Notes under the pieces: model-generated
Told to the model about the DNA's origin: nothing
The model's database searches: none
What the model saw: only the letters and a program-made list of their open reading frames with translations
Translations under genes and position numbers: made by a program
Shown: positions 22,662-32,821 of the stretch, piece after piece
How the letters are laid out: each line of letters opens with the position of its first letter
Numbering within the stretch: position 1 is the first letter of the stretch
Origin: Lysinibacillus odysseyi
Lineage (GTDB): Bacteria; Bacillota; Bacilli; Bacillales_A; Planococcaceae
Direction of reading: 5' to 3'
Assembly (NCBI GenBank): GCA_014595895.1
Contig: JABUKB010000001.1
Span: forward strand, 372,001-436,000
Length of the DNA: 64,000 bases

Positions 22662-22690
22662 TTGCAATGTAGGACTATGTATGCTATCCT
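22662..22690 (+). promoter_or_regulatory. Candidate promoter for the rimP-nusA-infB operon
   Basis: TTGCAA and TATCCT are spaced by 17 bp, 30 bp after the polC stop and about 190 bp before rimP. Transcripts from here would carry both leader hairpins listed next. Confidence 0.5.
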
Positions 22691-22721
22691 AAATGTAATA
22701 ATTTGTTGATAGGTACACGGC

Positions 22722-22748
22722 AAAGAGTGGGTTTTATCCCGCTCTTTT
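22722..22748 (+). terminator. Terminator or attenuator in the polC-rimP gap
   Basis: A 10-bp stem (AAAGAGTGGG / CCCGCTCTTT, one G-U pair) with a 6-nt loop ends in TTTT. It can terminate polC transcripts. If the promoter at 22662 is used, the same hairpin lies in the rimP leader and would act as an attenuator. Confidence 0.65.
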
Positions 22749-22805
22749 CTGTTGTCTATTGCTTATCCACAAATTTCCTGATGAAAACGACAGCTGTTGA
22801 GACTT

Positions 22806-22835
22806 CAAATTTCACCACACACTTGGTGGAATTTG
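22806..22835 (+). other. Second leader hairpin before rimP
   Basis: CAAATTTCACCA and TGGTGGAATTTG pair over 12 bp (one G-U) with a 6-nt loop, 41 nt before the rimP start. Weak Ts follow (TGTTTTATT). Possible leader regulatory element; role unknown. Confidence 0.55.
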
Positions 22836-22876
22836 TGTTTTATTACCAAGAAAACAGTGACGTAAGGAGGATATTA

Positions 22877-23362
22877 GTGAATAAAGTTACGTCCATTATT
22901 GAAGAGTTAGTGACGCCTATTACAGAGGAACTTGGTTTGGAATTAATCGATGTTGAATTTGTGAAAGAAGGTCGCGATTACTTCTTGCGCGTGTATGTGG
23001 ATACACCAGAAGGCGGTATTGACATTGAACAATGTGTGCAAGTAAGCGAGCGCTTGAGTCTAGTATTGGATGAAAAAGATCCGATTGAGCAAAACTATTT
23101 TTTAGAAGTCTCTTCACCTGGTGCTGAGCGTCCATTAAAAAAAGATGCTGATTTTGAAAAAGCAATCGGCAAATATATTTACGTTAAAACATATGAGGCA
23201 ATTAAAGACATGAAAGAATTCCTAGGATATCTCACAGCATATAATGAAGAAGGTCTTACGATGGAAGTTCGAGTGAAAACACGTAAAGTCAATGTACAAA
23301 TTGAAAAAGAAAAGATCGCAAAAGCAAGATATGCGATAGACTTTTCAGATAAGCAAATTTAG
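22877..23362 (+). CDS. rimP: Ribosome maturation factor RimP
   Basis: RimP assists 30S subunit maturation. The 161-aa product has the alpha/beta N-terminal domain (GLELIDVEFVKEG, DIEQCVQVSERLS, YFLEVSSPGAERPL) and a small SH3-like C-terminal domain. GTG 22877 is chosen since AAGGAGG lies 7 nt upstream; the frame is open further up but through the leader hairpins. It starts the nusA-infB operon. Confidence 0.95.
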   Translation: MNKVTSIIEELVTPITEELGLELIDVEFVKEGRDYFLRVYVDTPEGGIDIEQCVQVSERLSLVLDEKDPIEQNYFLEVSSPGAERPLKKDADFEKAIGKYIYVKTYEAIKDMKEFLGYLTAYNEEGLTMEVRVKTRKVNVQIEKEKIAKARYAIDFSDKQI

Positions 23363-23377
23363 GAGTGAACACAAAAA

Positions 23378-24499
23378 ATGAATAATGATTTACTAGATGC
23401 TTTAGTAGCACTTGAGGAGCAAAAGGGTATTTCAAGAGATGTATTAATTGAGGCAATCGAAGCAGCGTTAGTGACAGCTTATAAACGTAATTTCAATCAA
23501 GCGCAAAATGTGCGTGTAGATTTAAATTTAGATACAGGTTCAATGCATGTCTATTCACGTAAGGATGTTGTAGAAGAGGTAGCGGATGACCGCTTAGAAA
23601 TCTCACTAGAAGAAGCAAAAGCTATCAACCCTGCTTATGAAATCGGTGATGTAGTAGAGCAAGAGGTAACACCACGCAACTTTGGCCGTATCGCCGCACA
23701 AACAGCGAAACAAGTCGTAACACAGCGCGTACGTGAAGCAGAGCGCGGTCGCATTTATGAAGAATACGTAGATTCAGTGGATGACATTACAGTAGGTACA
23801 ATCGAACGCCAAGATCAACGCAATATTTACGTAATGATCGGTAAAGTAGAAGCTGCGCTGCCACTAAATGAACAAATCCAAGGTGAGGTTTACAAGCCGC
23901 AATCTCGTATCCGCGTTTATATTACAAAAGTAGAGCGCACGACAAAAGGTCCTCAAATTATCGTATCTCGTACACACCCAGGTTTACTTCGCCGTTTATT
24001 TGAAATGGAAGTACCAGAAATTTATGATGGTACTGTAGAGATTAAGTCGATTGCACGTGAAGCGGGCGACCGTTCAAAAATCTCTGTCTATGCGCATAAT
24101 GAAGAAGTGGATGCGGTTGGTTCATGTGTAGGAGCAAAAGGTGCTCGTGTACAAACAATCGTGAATGAATTAAATGGTGAAAAAATCGATATCGTAGAAT
24201 GGTCAGAAGATCCAATCGTATTTGTAGCCAATGCACTTAGCCCATCAAAAGTATTAGATGTGCAAGTAAATGAAGAAGAAAAGTCGACAACCGTTGTTGT
24301 ACCAGACTATCAATTATCATTAGCGATTGGTAAACGTGGTCAAAATGCTCGTTTAGCAGCAAAGTTAACGGGCTGGAAAATCGATATTAAGAGTGAAACA
24401 GATGCGCGTGAGTTAGGAATTTATCCTAATGAAGCAAGCACATTTGTTCCTCAAGATAATGATTTAGAGTATGATTTATACGCTGACGACGAAGAATAA
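23378..24499 (+). CDS. nusA: Transcription termination/antitermination factor NusA
   Basis: NusA binds RNA polymerase, slows elongation at pauses and stimulates intrinsic termination. The 373-aa protein has the N-terminal RNAP-binding domain (about 1-125), an S1 domain (about 130-200), and two KH domains (EVDAVGSCVGAKGARV and LAIGKRGQNARLAAKLTGW). It lacks the acidic repeats of the E. coli protein, as is normal for Bacilli. It lies 15 nt after rimP. Confidence 0.97.
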   Translation: MNNDLLDALVALEEQKGISRDVLIEAIEAALVTAYKRNFNQAQNVRVDLNLDTGSMHVYSRKDVVEEVADDRLEISLEEAKAINPAYEIGDVVEQEVTPRNFGRIAAQTAKQVVTQRVREAERGRIYEEYVDSVDDITVGTIERQDQRNIYVMIGKVEAALPLNEQIQGEVYKPQSRIRVYITKVERTTKGPQIIVSRTHPGLLRRLFEMEVPEIYDGTVEIKSIAREAGDRSKISVYAHNEEVDAVGSCVGAKGARVQTIVNELNGEKIDIVEWSEDPIVFVANALSPSKVLDVQVNEEEKSTTVVVPDYQLSLAIGKRGQNARLAAKLTGWKIDIKSETDARELGIYPNEASTFVPQDNDLEYDLYADDEE

Positions 24500-24522
24500 T
24501 CAGCGCTAGGAGTGATGATCTG

Positions 24523-24801
24523 ATGTCGACAAACAAAAAGGTGCCATTAAGAAAATGCGTAGCAACAGGTGAAATGCTTCCTAAAAAAGAGATGATACGT
24601 GTCGTGCGTTCGAAAGAGGGTGAAGTATCTGTAGATTCTACAGGTAAAAAAGCCGGACGCGGAGCCTATCTCTCAAAAAAAGAGGAAGCGGTTGAAGTGG
24701 CTCGTAAGAAAAATATTTTATCACGTCAATTAGAAGCGGATATTCCAGAAGAAGTATATGAAGAATTACTGGTACTCATCCGTAGGGAGTCTATTTTATG
24801 A
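24523..24801 (+). CDS. rnpM: YlxR family RNA-binding protein (RnpM)
   Basis: YlxR-family proteins are small basic RNA binders; B. subtilis YlxR is reported to bind RNase P RNA and modulate its activity. The 92-aa product keeps the family features RKCVATGEMLPK, MIRVVR and AGRGAYLSKKEE. It overlaps the next gene by 4 bp (ATGA), matching the nusA-ylxR-ylxQ-infB order. Confidence 0.92.
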   Translation: MSTNKKVPLRKCVATGEMLPKKEMIRVVRSKEGEVSVDSTGKKAGRGAYLSKKEEAVEVARKKNILSRQLEADIPEEVYEELLVLIRRESIL

Positions 24802-25103
24802 GTCAACAGCTACTGCAGCTACTTGGCTTAGCAGCGCGCGCGCGGAAAGTGATATCTGGAGAAGAGCTTGTCGTGAAGGAAGTTCGTAGCGGTAAAGCCA
24901 AGCTAGTACTGCTAGCATCTGATGCATCTGCGAATACACGAAAGAAATTGACAGATAAATGTTCGTATTACAACGTTGAGTTGCATGTTTTCGGGGATCG
25001 TTATGATCTGGGACATGCTACAGGGAAAGAAGCCCGTGTTGCGATTGCGATACTTGATAACGGGTTTGCGAAGAAAATGTCTAGTCTACTCAACGAAAAA
25101 TAA
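24798..25103 (+). CDS. ylxQ: L7Ae-family RNA-binding protein YlxQ
   Basis: YlxQ is an L7Ae/L30e-fold protein related to kink-turn binders; its physiological target is not settled. The 101-aa product has the family core [31 protein letters not shown] and a C-terminal [12 protein letters not shown]. It is tightly packed between ylxR and infB, suggesting a role in RNA or ribosome function. Confidence 0.92.
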   Translation: MSQQLLQLLGLAARARKVISGEELVVKEVRSGKAKLVLLASDASANTRKKLTDKCSYYNVELHVFGDRYDLGHATGKEARVAIAILDNGFAKKMSSLLNEK

Positions 25104-25117
25104 TCGGGGGTGAACAG

Positions 25118-27346
25118 ATGAGCAAAGTAAGAGTTCATGAATATGCGAAAAAGGTCAATAAAACAAGTAAGGAAGTCATTGAGCAGTTAAACACTTTAGG
25201 TACACCTGTCAAAAACCATATGGCTGTACTAGAGGGCGCTACTGTGACAAAGCTTGATGCTGTCTTTAAGCAACAACCAGAACAAAAAGCAAAACCAGCT
25301 ATAAAATCTGAAAAGACAAATACAAGTAACGAATCGCGCACGACAAAGAATGCAGTAAATGCATCCAATGAAAAAAATCAATCGTCTGTAGGCGAAAAAA
25401 AGAATAAAGGTAGCCAAAATAGAAATATGACACAAAATAACAATAACAACCGCAGTGGCGGTAACAATTCAAATAACCGTAATAACAACAATAAAGGCGG
25501 CGGATATCAGCAACGCCGTAAGCCAGGGATCCATGGTGGTAAGCGCCGTACGCATAAACCACAACCATCACCAATTGCACAAAAGCCACTTCCAGAAAAA
25601 ATTACTTTCTATGAAAGTTTATCAGTGGCAGAACTTGCGAAAAAATTACACCGCGAGCCATCAGAAATTATTAAAAAATTATTTATGCTTGGTGTCATGG
25701 CGACAATTAACCAAGAACTAGATAAAGATGCAATTGAATTAATCTGTGCTGATTACGGTGTAGAAGTGGAAGAAGAAATCCGTATCGACATTACAGATTT
25801 AAATACACACTTTGAAACAGAAGTGGACGAATCAGCTTTAATCGAACGTCCATCTGTTGTGACAATCATGGGACACGTTGACCATGGTAAAACAACATTA
25901 CTTGACTCAATCCGTCATTCAAAAGTAACAGCTGGAGAAGCAGGCGGGATTACACAGCATATCGGTGCTTATCAAGTAATCGAAGGCGACAAAAAAATCA
26001 CGTTTTTAGATACACCTGGACACGCAGCCTTCACAACAATGCGTGCACGTGGTGCAAGTATCACGGATATCGCAATTATCGTTGTAGCAGCTGATGATGG
26101 TGTGATGCCTCAAACAGTTGAAGCCATCAACCACGCCAAAGCAGCAGAAGTACCGATTATCGTAGCGGTAAACAAAATGGATAAACCATCCGCAAATCCG
26201 GATCGTGTGATGCAAGAGTTAACAGAGCATGGTTTAGTGCCAGAAGCATGGGGCGGCGATACTATTTTCGTACCAATTTCAGCATTAAAAGGCGAAGGTA
26301 TCGATGAACTATTAGAAATGATTCTATTAACAGCAGAAGTAGCTGAGTTAAAAGCAAATCCTAAACGTTCAGCTCTTGGTACAGTAATCGAAGCTCAGCT
26401 TGATAAAGGGCGCGGTTCTGTAGCGACGTTATTAATTCAAGATGGTACATTACGTGTAGGAGACCCAATCGTAGTAGGTCACGCTTACGGTCGTGTCCGT
26501 GCAATGGTTAACGATGTTGGTCGTCGTGTGAAGGAAGCAGGTCCGTCTACACCAGTTGAAATTACAGGTTTAAACGAAGTACCACAAGCTGGTGACCGTT
26601 TCGTTGTATTCGAAGATGAAAAAACAGCGCGTCAAGTGGGTGAATCACGTTCGATGACAGCGATTCAAGCACAACGTTCTGAGAAACAACGCGTTACACT
26701 GGATAACTTATTCGAACAAATGAGCCAAGGCGATGTGAAAGAGTTAAACTTAATCGTTAAAGCAGACGTTCAAGGTACAGTAGAAGCAATGGCTTCATCA
26801 TTAATGAAAATTGATGTAGAAGGCGTAAATGTGAAGATTATCCATACGGGTGCAGGTGCTATCACGGAATCAGATATTACTCTTGCCGCTGCTTCAAATG
26901 CTATTGTTATCGGATTTAACGTACGTCCAGATGTCAATGCAAAACGCGCAGCTGAAGAAGAAGGCGTAGATATCCGTTTACACCGTATTATTTATAAAGT
27001 GATCGAAGAGATCGAAAGTGCGATGAAAGGTATGCTAGACCCAGAATACGAAGAAAAAATCGTAGGGCAAGCAGAAGTTCGTCAAACAATCAAAGTATCT
27101 AAAGTAGGTACAATTGCAGGTTCATACGTAATTGAAGGGAAAATCGTCCGCGATGCAGGCGTACGTATTATCCGTGAAAATGTTGTTGTTTTTGAAGGTG
27201 AGCTAGATTCATTAAAACGATTCAAAGATGATGCAAAAGAAGTGGCAAAAGGGTATGAATGTGGGATTACAATCAAAAACTATAATGACATCAAAGAGGG
27301 CGACATCATTGAGGCCTTCATTATGGAAGAAATTACTCGTAAATAA
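25118..27346 (+). CDS. infB: Translation initiation factor IF-2
   Basis: IF-2 brings fMet-tRNA to the 30S subunit and promotes subunit joining with GTP hydrolysis. The 742-aa protein has an N-terminal IF2_N helix module, a low-complexity Asn/Gly/Lys-rich linker (about residues 65-150), a second IF2_N module, the G domain ([23 protein letters not shown]) and C-terminal domains II-IV with the fMet-tRNA-binding C2. The Asn-rich linker is notably repetitive (runs of Asn codons AAT/AAC near 25.4 kb). Only 14 nt separate it from ylxQ. Confidence 0.97.
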   Translation: MSKVRVHEYAKKVNKTSKEVIEQLNTLGTPVKNHMAVLEGATVTKLDAVFKQQPEQKAKPAIKSEKTNTSNESRTTKNAVNASNEKNQSSVGEKKNKGSQNRNMTQNNNNNRSGGNNSNNRNNNNKGGGYQQRRKPGIHGGKRRTHKPQPSPIAQKPLPEKITFYESLSVAELAKKLHREPSEIIKKLFMLGVMATINQELDKDAIELICADYGVEVEEEIRIDITDLNTHFETEVDESALIERPSVVTIMGHVDHGKTTLLDSIRHSKVTAGEAGGITQHIGAYQVIEGDKKITFLDTPGHAAFTTMRARGASITDIAIIVVAADDGVMPQTVEAINHAKAAEVPIIVAVNKMDKPSANPDRVMQELTEHGLVPEAWGGDTIFVPISALKGEGIDELLEMILLTAEVAELKANPKRSALGTVIEAQLDKGRGSVATLLIQDGTLRVGDPIVVGHAYGRVRAMVNDVGRRVKEAGPSTPVEITGLNEVPQAGDRFVVFEDEKTARQVGESRSMTAIQAQRSEKQRVTLDNLFEQMSQGDVKELNLIVKADVQGTVEAMASSLMKIDVEGVNVKIIHTGAGAITESDITLAAASNAIVIGFNVRPDVNAKRAAEEEGVDIRLHRIIYKVIEEIESAMKGMLDPEYEEKIVGQAEVRQTIKVSKVGTIAGSYVIEGKIVRDAGVRIIRENVVVFEGELDSLKRFKDDAKEVAKGYECGITIKNYNDIKEGDIIEAFIMEEITRK

Positions 27347-27348
27347 TC

Positions 27349-27627
27349 ATGATTGTTTACGCAGAAATTGAATTTATCATTCATACTGCCCATTCTTTGA
27401 AAGAAAAGCGTGCTGTTTTACAACGTATGACAGTACGCGCAAAGCAAAAGTTTAATGTTTCTGTTGCGGAAATTGACCACCAGGACGTCTGGCAGCGGGC
27501 TCGTCTTGCGCTAGTGACAGTCGCTTCTTCTAAAGATGCGGCTGACCGCGAGATGGCGCGTGCGATCAGCTTTTTGGAGTCCAATCCGGAATGGGAACGA
27601 TTGGATTATTTTAAAGAGTATCTATAG
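27349..27627 (+). CDS. ylxP: DUF503 family protein YlxP
   Basis: YlxP is a 92-aa conserved protein found between infB and rbfA in Firmicutes; B. subtilis YlxP has been linked to ribosome maturation, but the activity is not defined. Family features seen are [27 protein letters not shown] and [10 protein letters not shown]. It starts 2 nt after infB. Confidence 0.9.
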   Translation: MIVYAEIEFIIHTAHSLKEKRAVLQRMTVRAKQKFNVSVAEIDHQDVWQRARLALVTVASSKDAADREMARAISFLESNPEWERLDYFKEYL

Positions 27628-27644
27628 AAATGGTGGTGACATTG

Positions 27645-27989
27645 ATGTCTCTACGTTCAAATCGTGTAGCCGAGCAAATGAAAAAAGAACTTGGTGAAAT
27701 TATTACACGCAAAATCAAAGATCCTCGCGTAGGCTTTGTTACAGTAACAGATGTTGAGGTAACAGGTGACCTGCAGCAAGCAACGATTTATATTACATCG
27801 CTAGGAAACGATCGTGAACGTGCTGAAACGTTACAAGCGTTAGAAAAAGCTGCTGGCTTTATCCGTTCAGAAATTGGTTCTCGCATTCGTTTACGTCGCA
27901 CACCTGAGATTAAATTCGAATTCGATGCATCTATCGAATACGGAAACAAGATCGATGATTTACTTCGTTCATTGCATGAGGATAAATAA
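27645..27989 (+). CDS. rbfA: 30S ribosome-binding factor RbfA
   Basis: RbfA helps mature the 16S rRNA 5' end and is important in the cold. The 114-aa KH-fold protein shows [34 protein letters not shown] and [15 protein letters not shown] 27645 is preferred to the upstream in-frame 27630 because GGTGGTG lies 6 nt before it and the protein then begins MSLRSNRV like its relatives. It ends the nusA operon at a terminator. Confidence 0.95.
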   Translation: MSLRSNRVAEQMKKELGEIITRKIKDPRVGFVTVTDVEVTGDLQQATIYITSLGNDRERAETLQALEKAAGFIRSEIGSRIRLRRTPEIKFEFDASIEYGNKIDDLLRSLHEDK

Positions 27990-27994
27990 AGTCT

Positions 27995-28028
27995 AAACCT
28001 GCCGCTATGATTGCGTGCAGGTTTTTTT
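27995..28028 (+). terminator. Terminator after rbfA
   Basis: An 8-bp stem (AAACCTGC / GCAGGTTT) plus an inner CGC/GCG helix is followed by seven Ts. It ends the rimP-rbfA operon. Confidence 0.85.
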
Positions 28029-28054
28029 CTTATCTTCGCTCAAACAACAATCCT

Positions 28055-28082
28055 TTGCACTCACAACCAAAGCATATATACT
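28055..28082 (+). promoter_or_regulatory. Candidate promoter for truB-ribF
   Basis: TTGCAC and TATACT lie 16 bp apart, directly after the rbfA terminator and about 40 bp before the truB ATG. Confidence 0.5.
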
Positions 28083-28122
28083 GAAATAGAAAAAGCAAAA
28101 AGCGTAAAAGGAGCATATCCCT

Positions 28123-29028
28123 ATGAACGGAATTATTGCCTTATGGAAAGAACGAGGCATGACCAGCCACGACTGTGTCTTTAAACTACGTAAAATATTA
28201 AAAATGAAAAAAATAGGTCATACTGGCACTCTAGACCCCGGAGTAGAAGGGGTACTGCCAATCTGTATTGGTCAGGCGACACGCATTGCGGAATTTTTAA
28301 CAGATGCAGGCAAAACATATGAAGCGGTTGTATCGATTGGGCGCACAACGACAACAGAAGATGCGGAAGGCGAAACAGTCTTAGAAGACGCTACACCGAA
28401 ATCCTTTACCCGTGCAGAAATCGTAGCAGCACTAAAAAGTCTCACAGGTGAAATTCAGCAAACACCACCTATGTTCTCGGCAGTAAAAGTAAATGGTAAA
28501 AAATTGTACCAATATGCTCGCGCAGGGCAAACTGTGGAGCGCCCGACACGTACGGTGACAATTTATGAGTTAGAATTACTAAGTACGGAAGATGTATTTG
28601 ACGGGGAAGAAGTGACATTCTCCATTCGTATTAAATGCAGTAAAGGCACATATATTCGTACGCTAGCTGTGCAGATTGGGGAGGCACTGGGCTATCCGGC
28701 ACATATGCAAGAACTTGTGCGCACGTCATCCGGCACCTTCACAAAAGAGCACTGCCTGACACTTGCTGAAATAGCAGAAAAAGTGGAAGCAGCGGATACA
28801 AGTTTTATCTTACCGGTGGAATATGCATTATCGCATTATCCTTATTTAGAGATACCGGATGAGCTGCGCAAACAAATTTTTAATGGACAACCGTTGCCGA
28901 TTCATCCATTATTAGAAGAAAATGAAAAAATAGTGTTTGGCGTTGAGGGGAAAGCTTTTGCTATTTATAAAGTACATCCTGAAAAACAAGGGATGATGAA
29001 GCTAGATAAAATGTTCCCGGAGCTGTAG
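28123..29028 (+). CDS. truB: tRNA pseudouridine-55 synthase TruB
   Basis: TruB isomerises U55 in the T-loop of tRNAs. The 301-aa enzyme has the N-terminal KERGMTSHD, the catalytic-Asp motif GHTGTLDPGVEGVLP, then QTPPMFSAVKVNGKKLYQYAR and CSKGTYIRTLA. A PUA-like C-terminal domain follows. ATG 28123 follows AAAGGAG. Confidence 0.97.
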   Translation: MNGIIALWKERGMTSHDCVFKLRKILKMKKIGHTGTLDPGVEGVLPICIGQATRIAEFLTDAGKTYEAVVSIGRTTTTEDAEGETVLEDATPKSFTRAEIVAALKSLTGEIQQTPPMFSAVKVNGKKLYQYARAGQTVERPTRTVTIYELELLSTEDVFDGEEVTFSIRIKCSKGTYIRTLAVQIGEALGYPAHMQELVRTSSGTFTKEHCLTLAEIAEKVEAADTSFILPVEYALSHYPYLEIPDELRKQIFNGQPLPIHPLLEENEKIVFGVEGKAFAIYKVHPEKQGMMKLDKMFPEL

Positions 29029-29037
29029 GAGGGCACC

Positions 29038-29985
29038 ATGGAAGTTATTCAATTAAAGTATCCACACCAACTAGAATCAACAGAAGGACCGTATTCTCTA
29101 GCAATCGGCTTTTTTGATGGCGTACATAAAGGGCACCAAACGGTTATTCGAGCTGCTATTGATACGGCAAAGGAAAAAGGCTACAAAAGTGCAGTGATGA
29201 CATTTGACCCGCATCCATCCATTGTTCTTGGAGGACGCAATGAAAAAGTATTTTATATTACACCACTGCAACAAAAAATAGATACATTTAAAACATTTGA
29301 TATCGATACAGTATTCGTTGTGAATTTTACATCAGATTTTGCCAGATTGTCCCCAGAGCAATTTGTACAGCACTTTATCCGTGATTTACATGTCGAGCAT
29401 GTGACAGCGGGATTTGACTTCACATTCGGTTCATTAGGCAAAGGGACGATGGAAACAATGAAGGCACTAGCAGATGATGATTTCGGTGTAACAGTCATTG
29501 AAAAATGCGTTGTAGACTCTGAAAAAATCAGCTCTACTCGTATTCGTGCAGCGTTGCAAGAGGGAAATATGGAAGAAGCAAGAGCACTGCTGGGGCGTGC
29601 TTTTGAAGTACCAGGGATTGTTGTGCATGGGGATAAGCGTGGTCGAACATTGGGCTTTCCGACAGCAAATGTGCAGGCGATGGAAGGCTGCTTTATTCCG
29701 GCAACAGGTGTGTATGCTGTGAAAATTTTAGTGCAAAACGAATGGCTGAATGGCGTATGTAATGTAGGGTATAAACCAACGTTTAAAGATCCAAATAATA
29801 AGCAATTATCCATTGAGGTAAATATTTTTGATTTCGATAAAAATATTTACGGCGAAGAAGTCGTGGTTGGCTGGTACCATCGCATCCGCAGCGAAAAAAA
29901 ATTCAATGGAATCGAAGAGCTGATTGCACAAATCGAAAAAGATAAACAAGAAGCGCTGCACTATTTACAAACGCAGGTGAAATAG
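29038..29985 (+). CDS. ribF: Bifunctional riboflavin kinase / FAD synthetase
   Basis: RibF phosphorylates riboflavin to FMN and adenylates FMN to FAD. The 315-aa protein has the nucleotidyltransferase domain (GFFDGVHKGHQ, TFDPHP, SSTRIRAAL) and the C-terminal flavokinase domain (GDKRGRTLGFPTAN, GVCNVGYKPTF, VNIFDFDKNIYGE). It lies 9 nt after truB with GGAGGG before its ATG. Confidence 0.96.
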   Translation: MEVIQLKYPHQLESTEGPYSLAIGFFDGVHKGHQTVIRAAIDTAKEKGYKSAVMTFDPHPSIVLGGRNEKVFYITPLQQKIDTFKTFDIDTVFVVNFTSDFARLSPEQFVQHFIRDLHVEHVTAGFDFTFGSLGKGTMETMKALADDDFGVTVIEKCVVDSEKISSTRIRAALQEGNMEEARALLGRAFEVPGIVVHGDKRGRTLGFPTANVQAMEGCFIPATGVYAVKILVQNEWLNGVCNVGYKPTFKDPNNKQLSIEVNIFDFDKNIYGEEVVVGWYHRIRSEKKFNGIEELIAQIEKDKQEALHYLQTQVK

Positions 29986-30113
29986 TTGCTAGCGAATATA
30001 AATTGTGGTAAGATTCACTAGTACGATTGTACAAACCTTAGCTCGGCTTTCTGTTACTCCAACGTTTGCTTAGCTGCAGGGGATATTTTAAATTATTTAG
30101 GAGGTCCATTCAC
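29986..30113 (+). promoter_or_regulatory. Promoter and leader of rpsO
   Basis: TTGCTA (29986-29991) and TAAGAT (30009-30014) are separated by 17 bp, starting right at the ribF stop. The leader of about 90 nt contains a small GTAC/GTAC hairpin and a CT-rich segment before AGGAGG. S15 autoregulatory leaders are common here in bacteria; I could not assign a known fold by eye. Confidence 0.5.
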
Positions 30114-30383
30114 ATGGCAATCACAAAAGAACGTAAAAACGAAATTATCGCTGAGTACCGCACTCACGAAAGCGACACTGGTTCTCCAGAAGTACAAATC
30201 GCTGTATTAACTGCAGAAATCAACGCTTTAAACGCGCACTTAGCAACTCACAAAAAAGACTTCCACTCTCAACGTGGTCTTCTTAAAATGGTAGGTCGTC
30301 GTCGTCACTTACTTAAATACTTACGTAACACAGATGTAGCACGTTACCGTGAATTAATCACTCGTTTAGGCTTACGTCGCTAA
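30114..30383 (+). CDS. rpsO: 30S ribosomal protein S15 (uS15)
   Basis: uS15 binds 16S rRNA helices 20-22 early in assembly and forms a subunit bridge. The 89-aa product has the standard length and the motifs [32 protein letters not shown] and [12 protein letters not shown] 30114 sits 8 nt after TTTAGGAGG; an in-frame upstream start at 30066 lies in the leader. Confidence 0.98.
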   Translation: MAITKERKNEIIAEYRTHESDTGSPEVQIAVLTAEINALNAHLATHKKDFHSQRGLLKMVGRRRHLLKYLRNTDVARYRELITRLGLRR

Positions 30384-30394
30384 TCCTAATCAAA

Positions 30395-30425
30395 AAAAAG
30401 CGGGAATTCCATCCCGCTTTTTCTT
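30395..30425 (+). terminator. Terminator after rpsO
   Basis: An 11-bp stem (AAAAAGCGGGA / TCCCGCTTTTT) with a 6-nt loop; A and T runs on both flanks allow termination in either direction. Confidence 0.85.
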
Positions 30426-30525
30426 TATGTTATGATATTCTTCACCATACTATTATTTTCTCCTAAATGATAATCTTAATAAATAAGTGAATTTTCTTAA
30501 AAAATTTAGCATAGAAAAAGCTTTT

Positions 30526-30553
30526 TTGATACACTTACTATGGTACATAATAA
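30526..30553 (+). promoter_or_regulatory. Candidate promoter for pnp
   Basis: TTGATA (30526-30531) is followed after 16 bp by TAATAA (30548-30553), about 45 bp before the pnp ATG. Confidence 0.4.
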
Positions 30554-30596
30554 ACGTAGCGTATAAGGGTTTCATACAAAGAAAGGGGTTCAGTAG

Positions 30597-32708
30597 ATGA
30601 ACGACAAAAAAGTCTATTCATATGAATGGGCTGGCCGTCCTTTAGTAATTGAAGTAGGACAGTTAGCAAAACAAGCAAATGGCGCAGCATTAGTGCGTTA
30701 TGGTGAGACAGCGGTATTAGCCACTGCAACAATGTCAAAATCACCAAAGCCATTAGATTTCTTCCCGTTAACAGTAAACTATGAAGAACGTCTATATGCG
30801 GCAGGTAAAATTCCAGGAGGATTCATTAAACGTGAAGGTCGTCCATCAGAGCAAGCGGTATTAACGTCTCGCTTAATTGACCGTCCAATCCGTCCGATGT
30901 TCCCAGATGGTTTCCGTAATGAAGTGCAAGTCATTTCAATGGTTATGTCGAATGACCAAGATTGCCCTTCAGATGTAGCAGCGATGTTCGGTTCTTCATT
31001 AGCATTAGCAGTGTCAGATATTCCATTTGACGGTCCAATTGCGGGCGTACATGTGGGGTATATCAATGGCGAATTTATCGTGAATCCGACAGTAGAGCAA
31101 ACTGCACAGTCAACGGTTCACTTAACAGTAGCCGGTAACAAAGATGCCATCAACATGGTAGAAGCAGGTGCTTTAGAAGTGCCAGAAGAAATCATGCTTG
31201 AAGCGATCATGTTTGGTCATGAAGAAATCAAAAAATTAATTGCCTTCCAAGAGCAAATCGTTTCGGAAATGGGCAAAGAAAAGCTTGAAGTAACGCTTTA
31301 TGAATTAGATGAAGAGTTAACAGCTGCTATTAAAGCAGCATGTGAATCAGATATGAATACAGCTATCCAAACAGTGGACAAGCAAGAACGTGAAGAAAAT
31401 ATTACAGCTGTGAAAACACGCATCATTGAATCATATGAAGCCGAAGAAGCGGATGATGAGACAATGAAGCAAGTAAAAGCCATCTTAGATAAAATGGTAA
31501 AAGATGAAGTACGTCGTCTGATTACAGAAGATAAAATCCGTCCAGACGGTCGTAAGCAAGACGAGATTCGTCCGCTTTCTTCAGAGGTAGGCTTATTGCC
31601 ACGTACACATGGTTCTGGTTTATTCACACGTGGTCAAACACAAGCACTATCTATTTGTACATTAGGCGCATTAGGTGATGTACAAATGATCGACGGGCTT
31701 GGTGTAGAAGAATCAAAACGCTGGATGCACCACTACAACTTCCCGCAATTCTCAGTAGGGGAAACAGGTCCAATGCGTGGTCCTGGTCGTCGTGAAATCG
31801 GTCACGGTGCATTAGGTGAGCGTGCATTGCTAGCGGTTATACCTCCTGAAGAGGAATTCCCGTACGCTATTCGCTGTGTATCTGAAGTGTTAGAGTCAAA
31901 CGGTTCTACTTCTCAAGCATCAATCTGTGCATCAACAATGGCAATGATGGATGCGGGTGTACCGTTAAAAGCACCGGTGGCAGGTATTGCAATGGGGCTT
32001 GTGAAAAAAGGCGAGCACTACACAGTATTAACAGATATTCAAGGTATGGAAGACCACCTAGGTGATATGGACTTTAAAGTAGCAGGTACAGCAAAAGGTG
32101 TAACAGCACTTCAAATGGACATTAAAATTGATGGTCTATCACGTAACATTTTAGAAGAAGCATTAACGCAAGCGAAAATTGGTCGTATGCAAATTTTAGA
32201 GCACATGCTTTCAACAATTGCAGAGCCACGCGAGTCGTTATCGAAATATGCACCGAAAATTGTTTCAATCAAAATTAATCCTGATAAAATCCGCGACGTA
32301 ATCGGACCGGGTGGTAAACAAATCAATAAAATCATTGATGAAACAGGTGTTAAAATTGATACAGAACAAGACGGCACAATTTTCATTGCTTCAGCCGATG
32401 AAGCGATGATTGCACGCGCAAAAGAAATTATCGAGTCTATCGTGCGCGAAGCAAAAGTAGGCGAGTACTACATGGCGACAGTAAAGCGTATTGAAAAATT
32501 CGGTGCTTTCTGTGAAATCTTCCCGGGCAAAGATGGTTTATTACACATCTCTGAAATCCAAGAAGAGCGTACAAAAGAAGTAGAAGACGTATTAAAACTT
32601 GGCGATCAATTATTAGTAAAATGTATCGAAATTGATAAGCAAGGTCGTGTCAACTTATCTCGTAAAGTAGTGCTGAAAGAAGAAAAAGAGCGCGCTGAAG
32701 AAAAATAA
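30597..32708 (+). CDS. pnp: Polyribonucleotide nucleotidyltransferase (PNPase)
   Basis: PNPase is a phosphorolytic 3'-to-5' exoribonuclease. The 703-aa protein has two RNase PH domains joined by an all-helical domain, with the active-site segments [13 protein letters not shown] and [20 protein letters not shown], then a KH domain ([13 protein letters not shown]) and an S1 domain (GLLHISEIQ). The ATG follows AAAGGGG. With RNase J2 (41.8 kb) and RNase Y (60.9 kb) it makes three degradosome-type RNases in one window. Confidence 0.97.
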   Translation: MNDKKVYSYEWAGRPLVIEVGQLAKQANGAALVRYGETAVLATATMSKSPKPLDFFPLTVNYEERLYAAGKIPGGFIKREGRPSEQAVLTSRLIDRPIRPMFPDGFRNEVQVISMVMSNDQDCPSDVAAMFGSSLALAVSDIPFDGPIAGVHVGYINGEFIVNPTVEQTAQSTVHLTVAGNKDAINMVEAGALEVPEEIMLEAIMFGHEEIKKLIAFQEQIVSEMGKEKLEVTLYELDEELTAAIKAACESDMNTAIQTVDKQEREENITAVKTRIIESYEAEEADDETMKQVKAILDKMVKDEVRRLITEDKIRPDGRKQDEIRPLSSEVGLLPRTHGSGLFTRGQTQALSICTLGALGDVQMIDGLGVEESKRWMHHYNFPQFSVGETGPMRGPGRREIGHGALGERALLAVIPPEEEFPYAIRCVSEVLESNGSTSQASICASTMAMMDAGVPLKAPVAGIAMGLVKKGEHYTVLTDIQGMEDHLGDMDFKVAGTAKGVTALQMDIKIDGLSRNILEEALTQAKIGRMQILEHMLSTIAEPRESLSKYAPKIVSIKINPDKIRDVIGPGGKQINKIIDETGVKIDTEQDGTIFIASADEAMIARAKEIIESIVREAKVGEYYMATVKRIEKFGAFCEIFPGKDGLLHISEIQEERTKEVEDVLKLGDQLLVKCIEIDKQGRVNLSRKVVLKEEKERAEEK

Positions 32709-32773
32709 TAATCTACATTTAGCGATTATTTTCTGCATCGAAAGTAAAGCGGTAGAATAAAGATAGTGATAAG

Positions 32774-32803
32774 AAGAGGTTGTACTTCGGTGCAGCCTCT
32801 TTT
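32774..32803 (+). terminator. Terminator after pnp with TTCG loop
   Basis: A 12-bp stem (AAGAGGTTGTAC / GTGCAGCCTCTT, two G-U pairs) is closed by a TTCG tetraloop and followed by TTTTC, 66 nt after the pnp stop. Confidence 0.75.
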
Positions 32804-32821
32804 CATATTAGGGGGATTTGA

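Noticed and set aside
22703-22876. N-terminal extension of RimP by 58 residues
   Set aside because: The extension covers the leader hairpins, and a strong AAGGAGG site precedes GTG 22877, giving the normal RimP length.
25410-25560. Possible CRISPR or tandem repeat in the AAT/AAC-rich stretch
   Set aside because: It is the Asn/Gly-rich linker of IF-2 within an intact reading frame; no spaced repeats.
29253-29813. Minus-strand open frame (186 codons) inside ribF
   Set aside because: Antisense to conserved RibF domains; no promoter or ribosome binding site.
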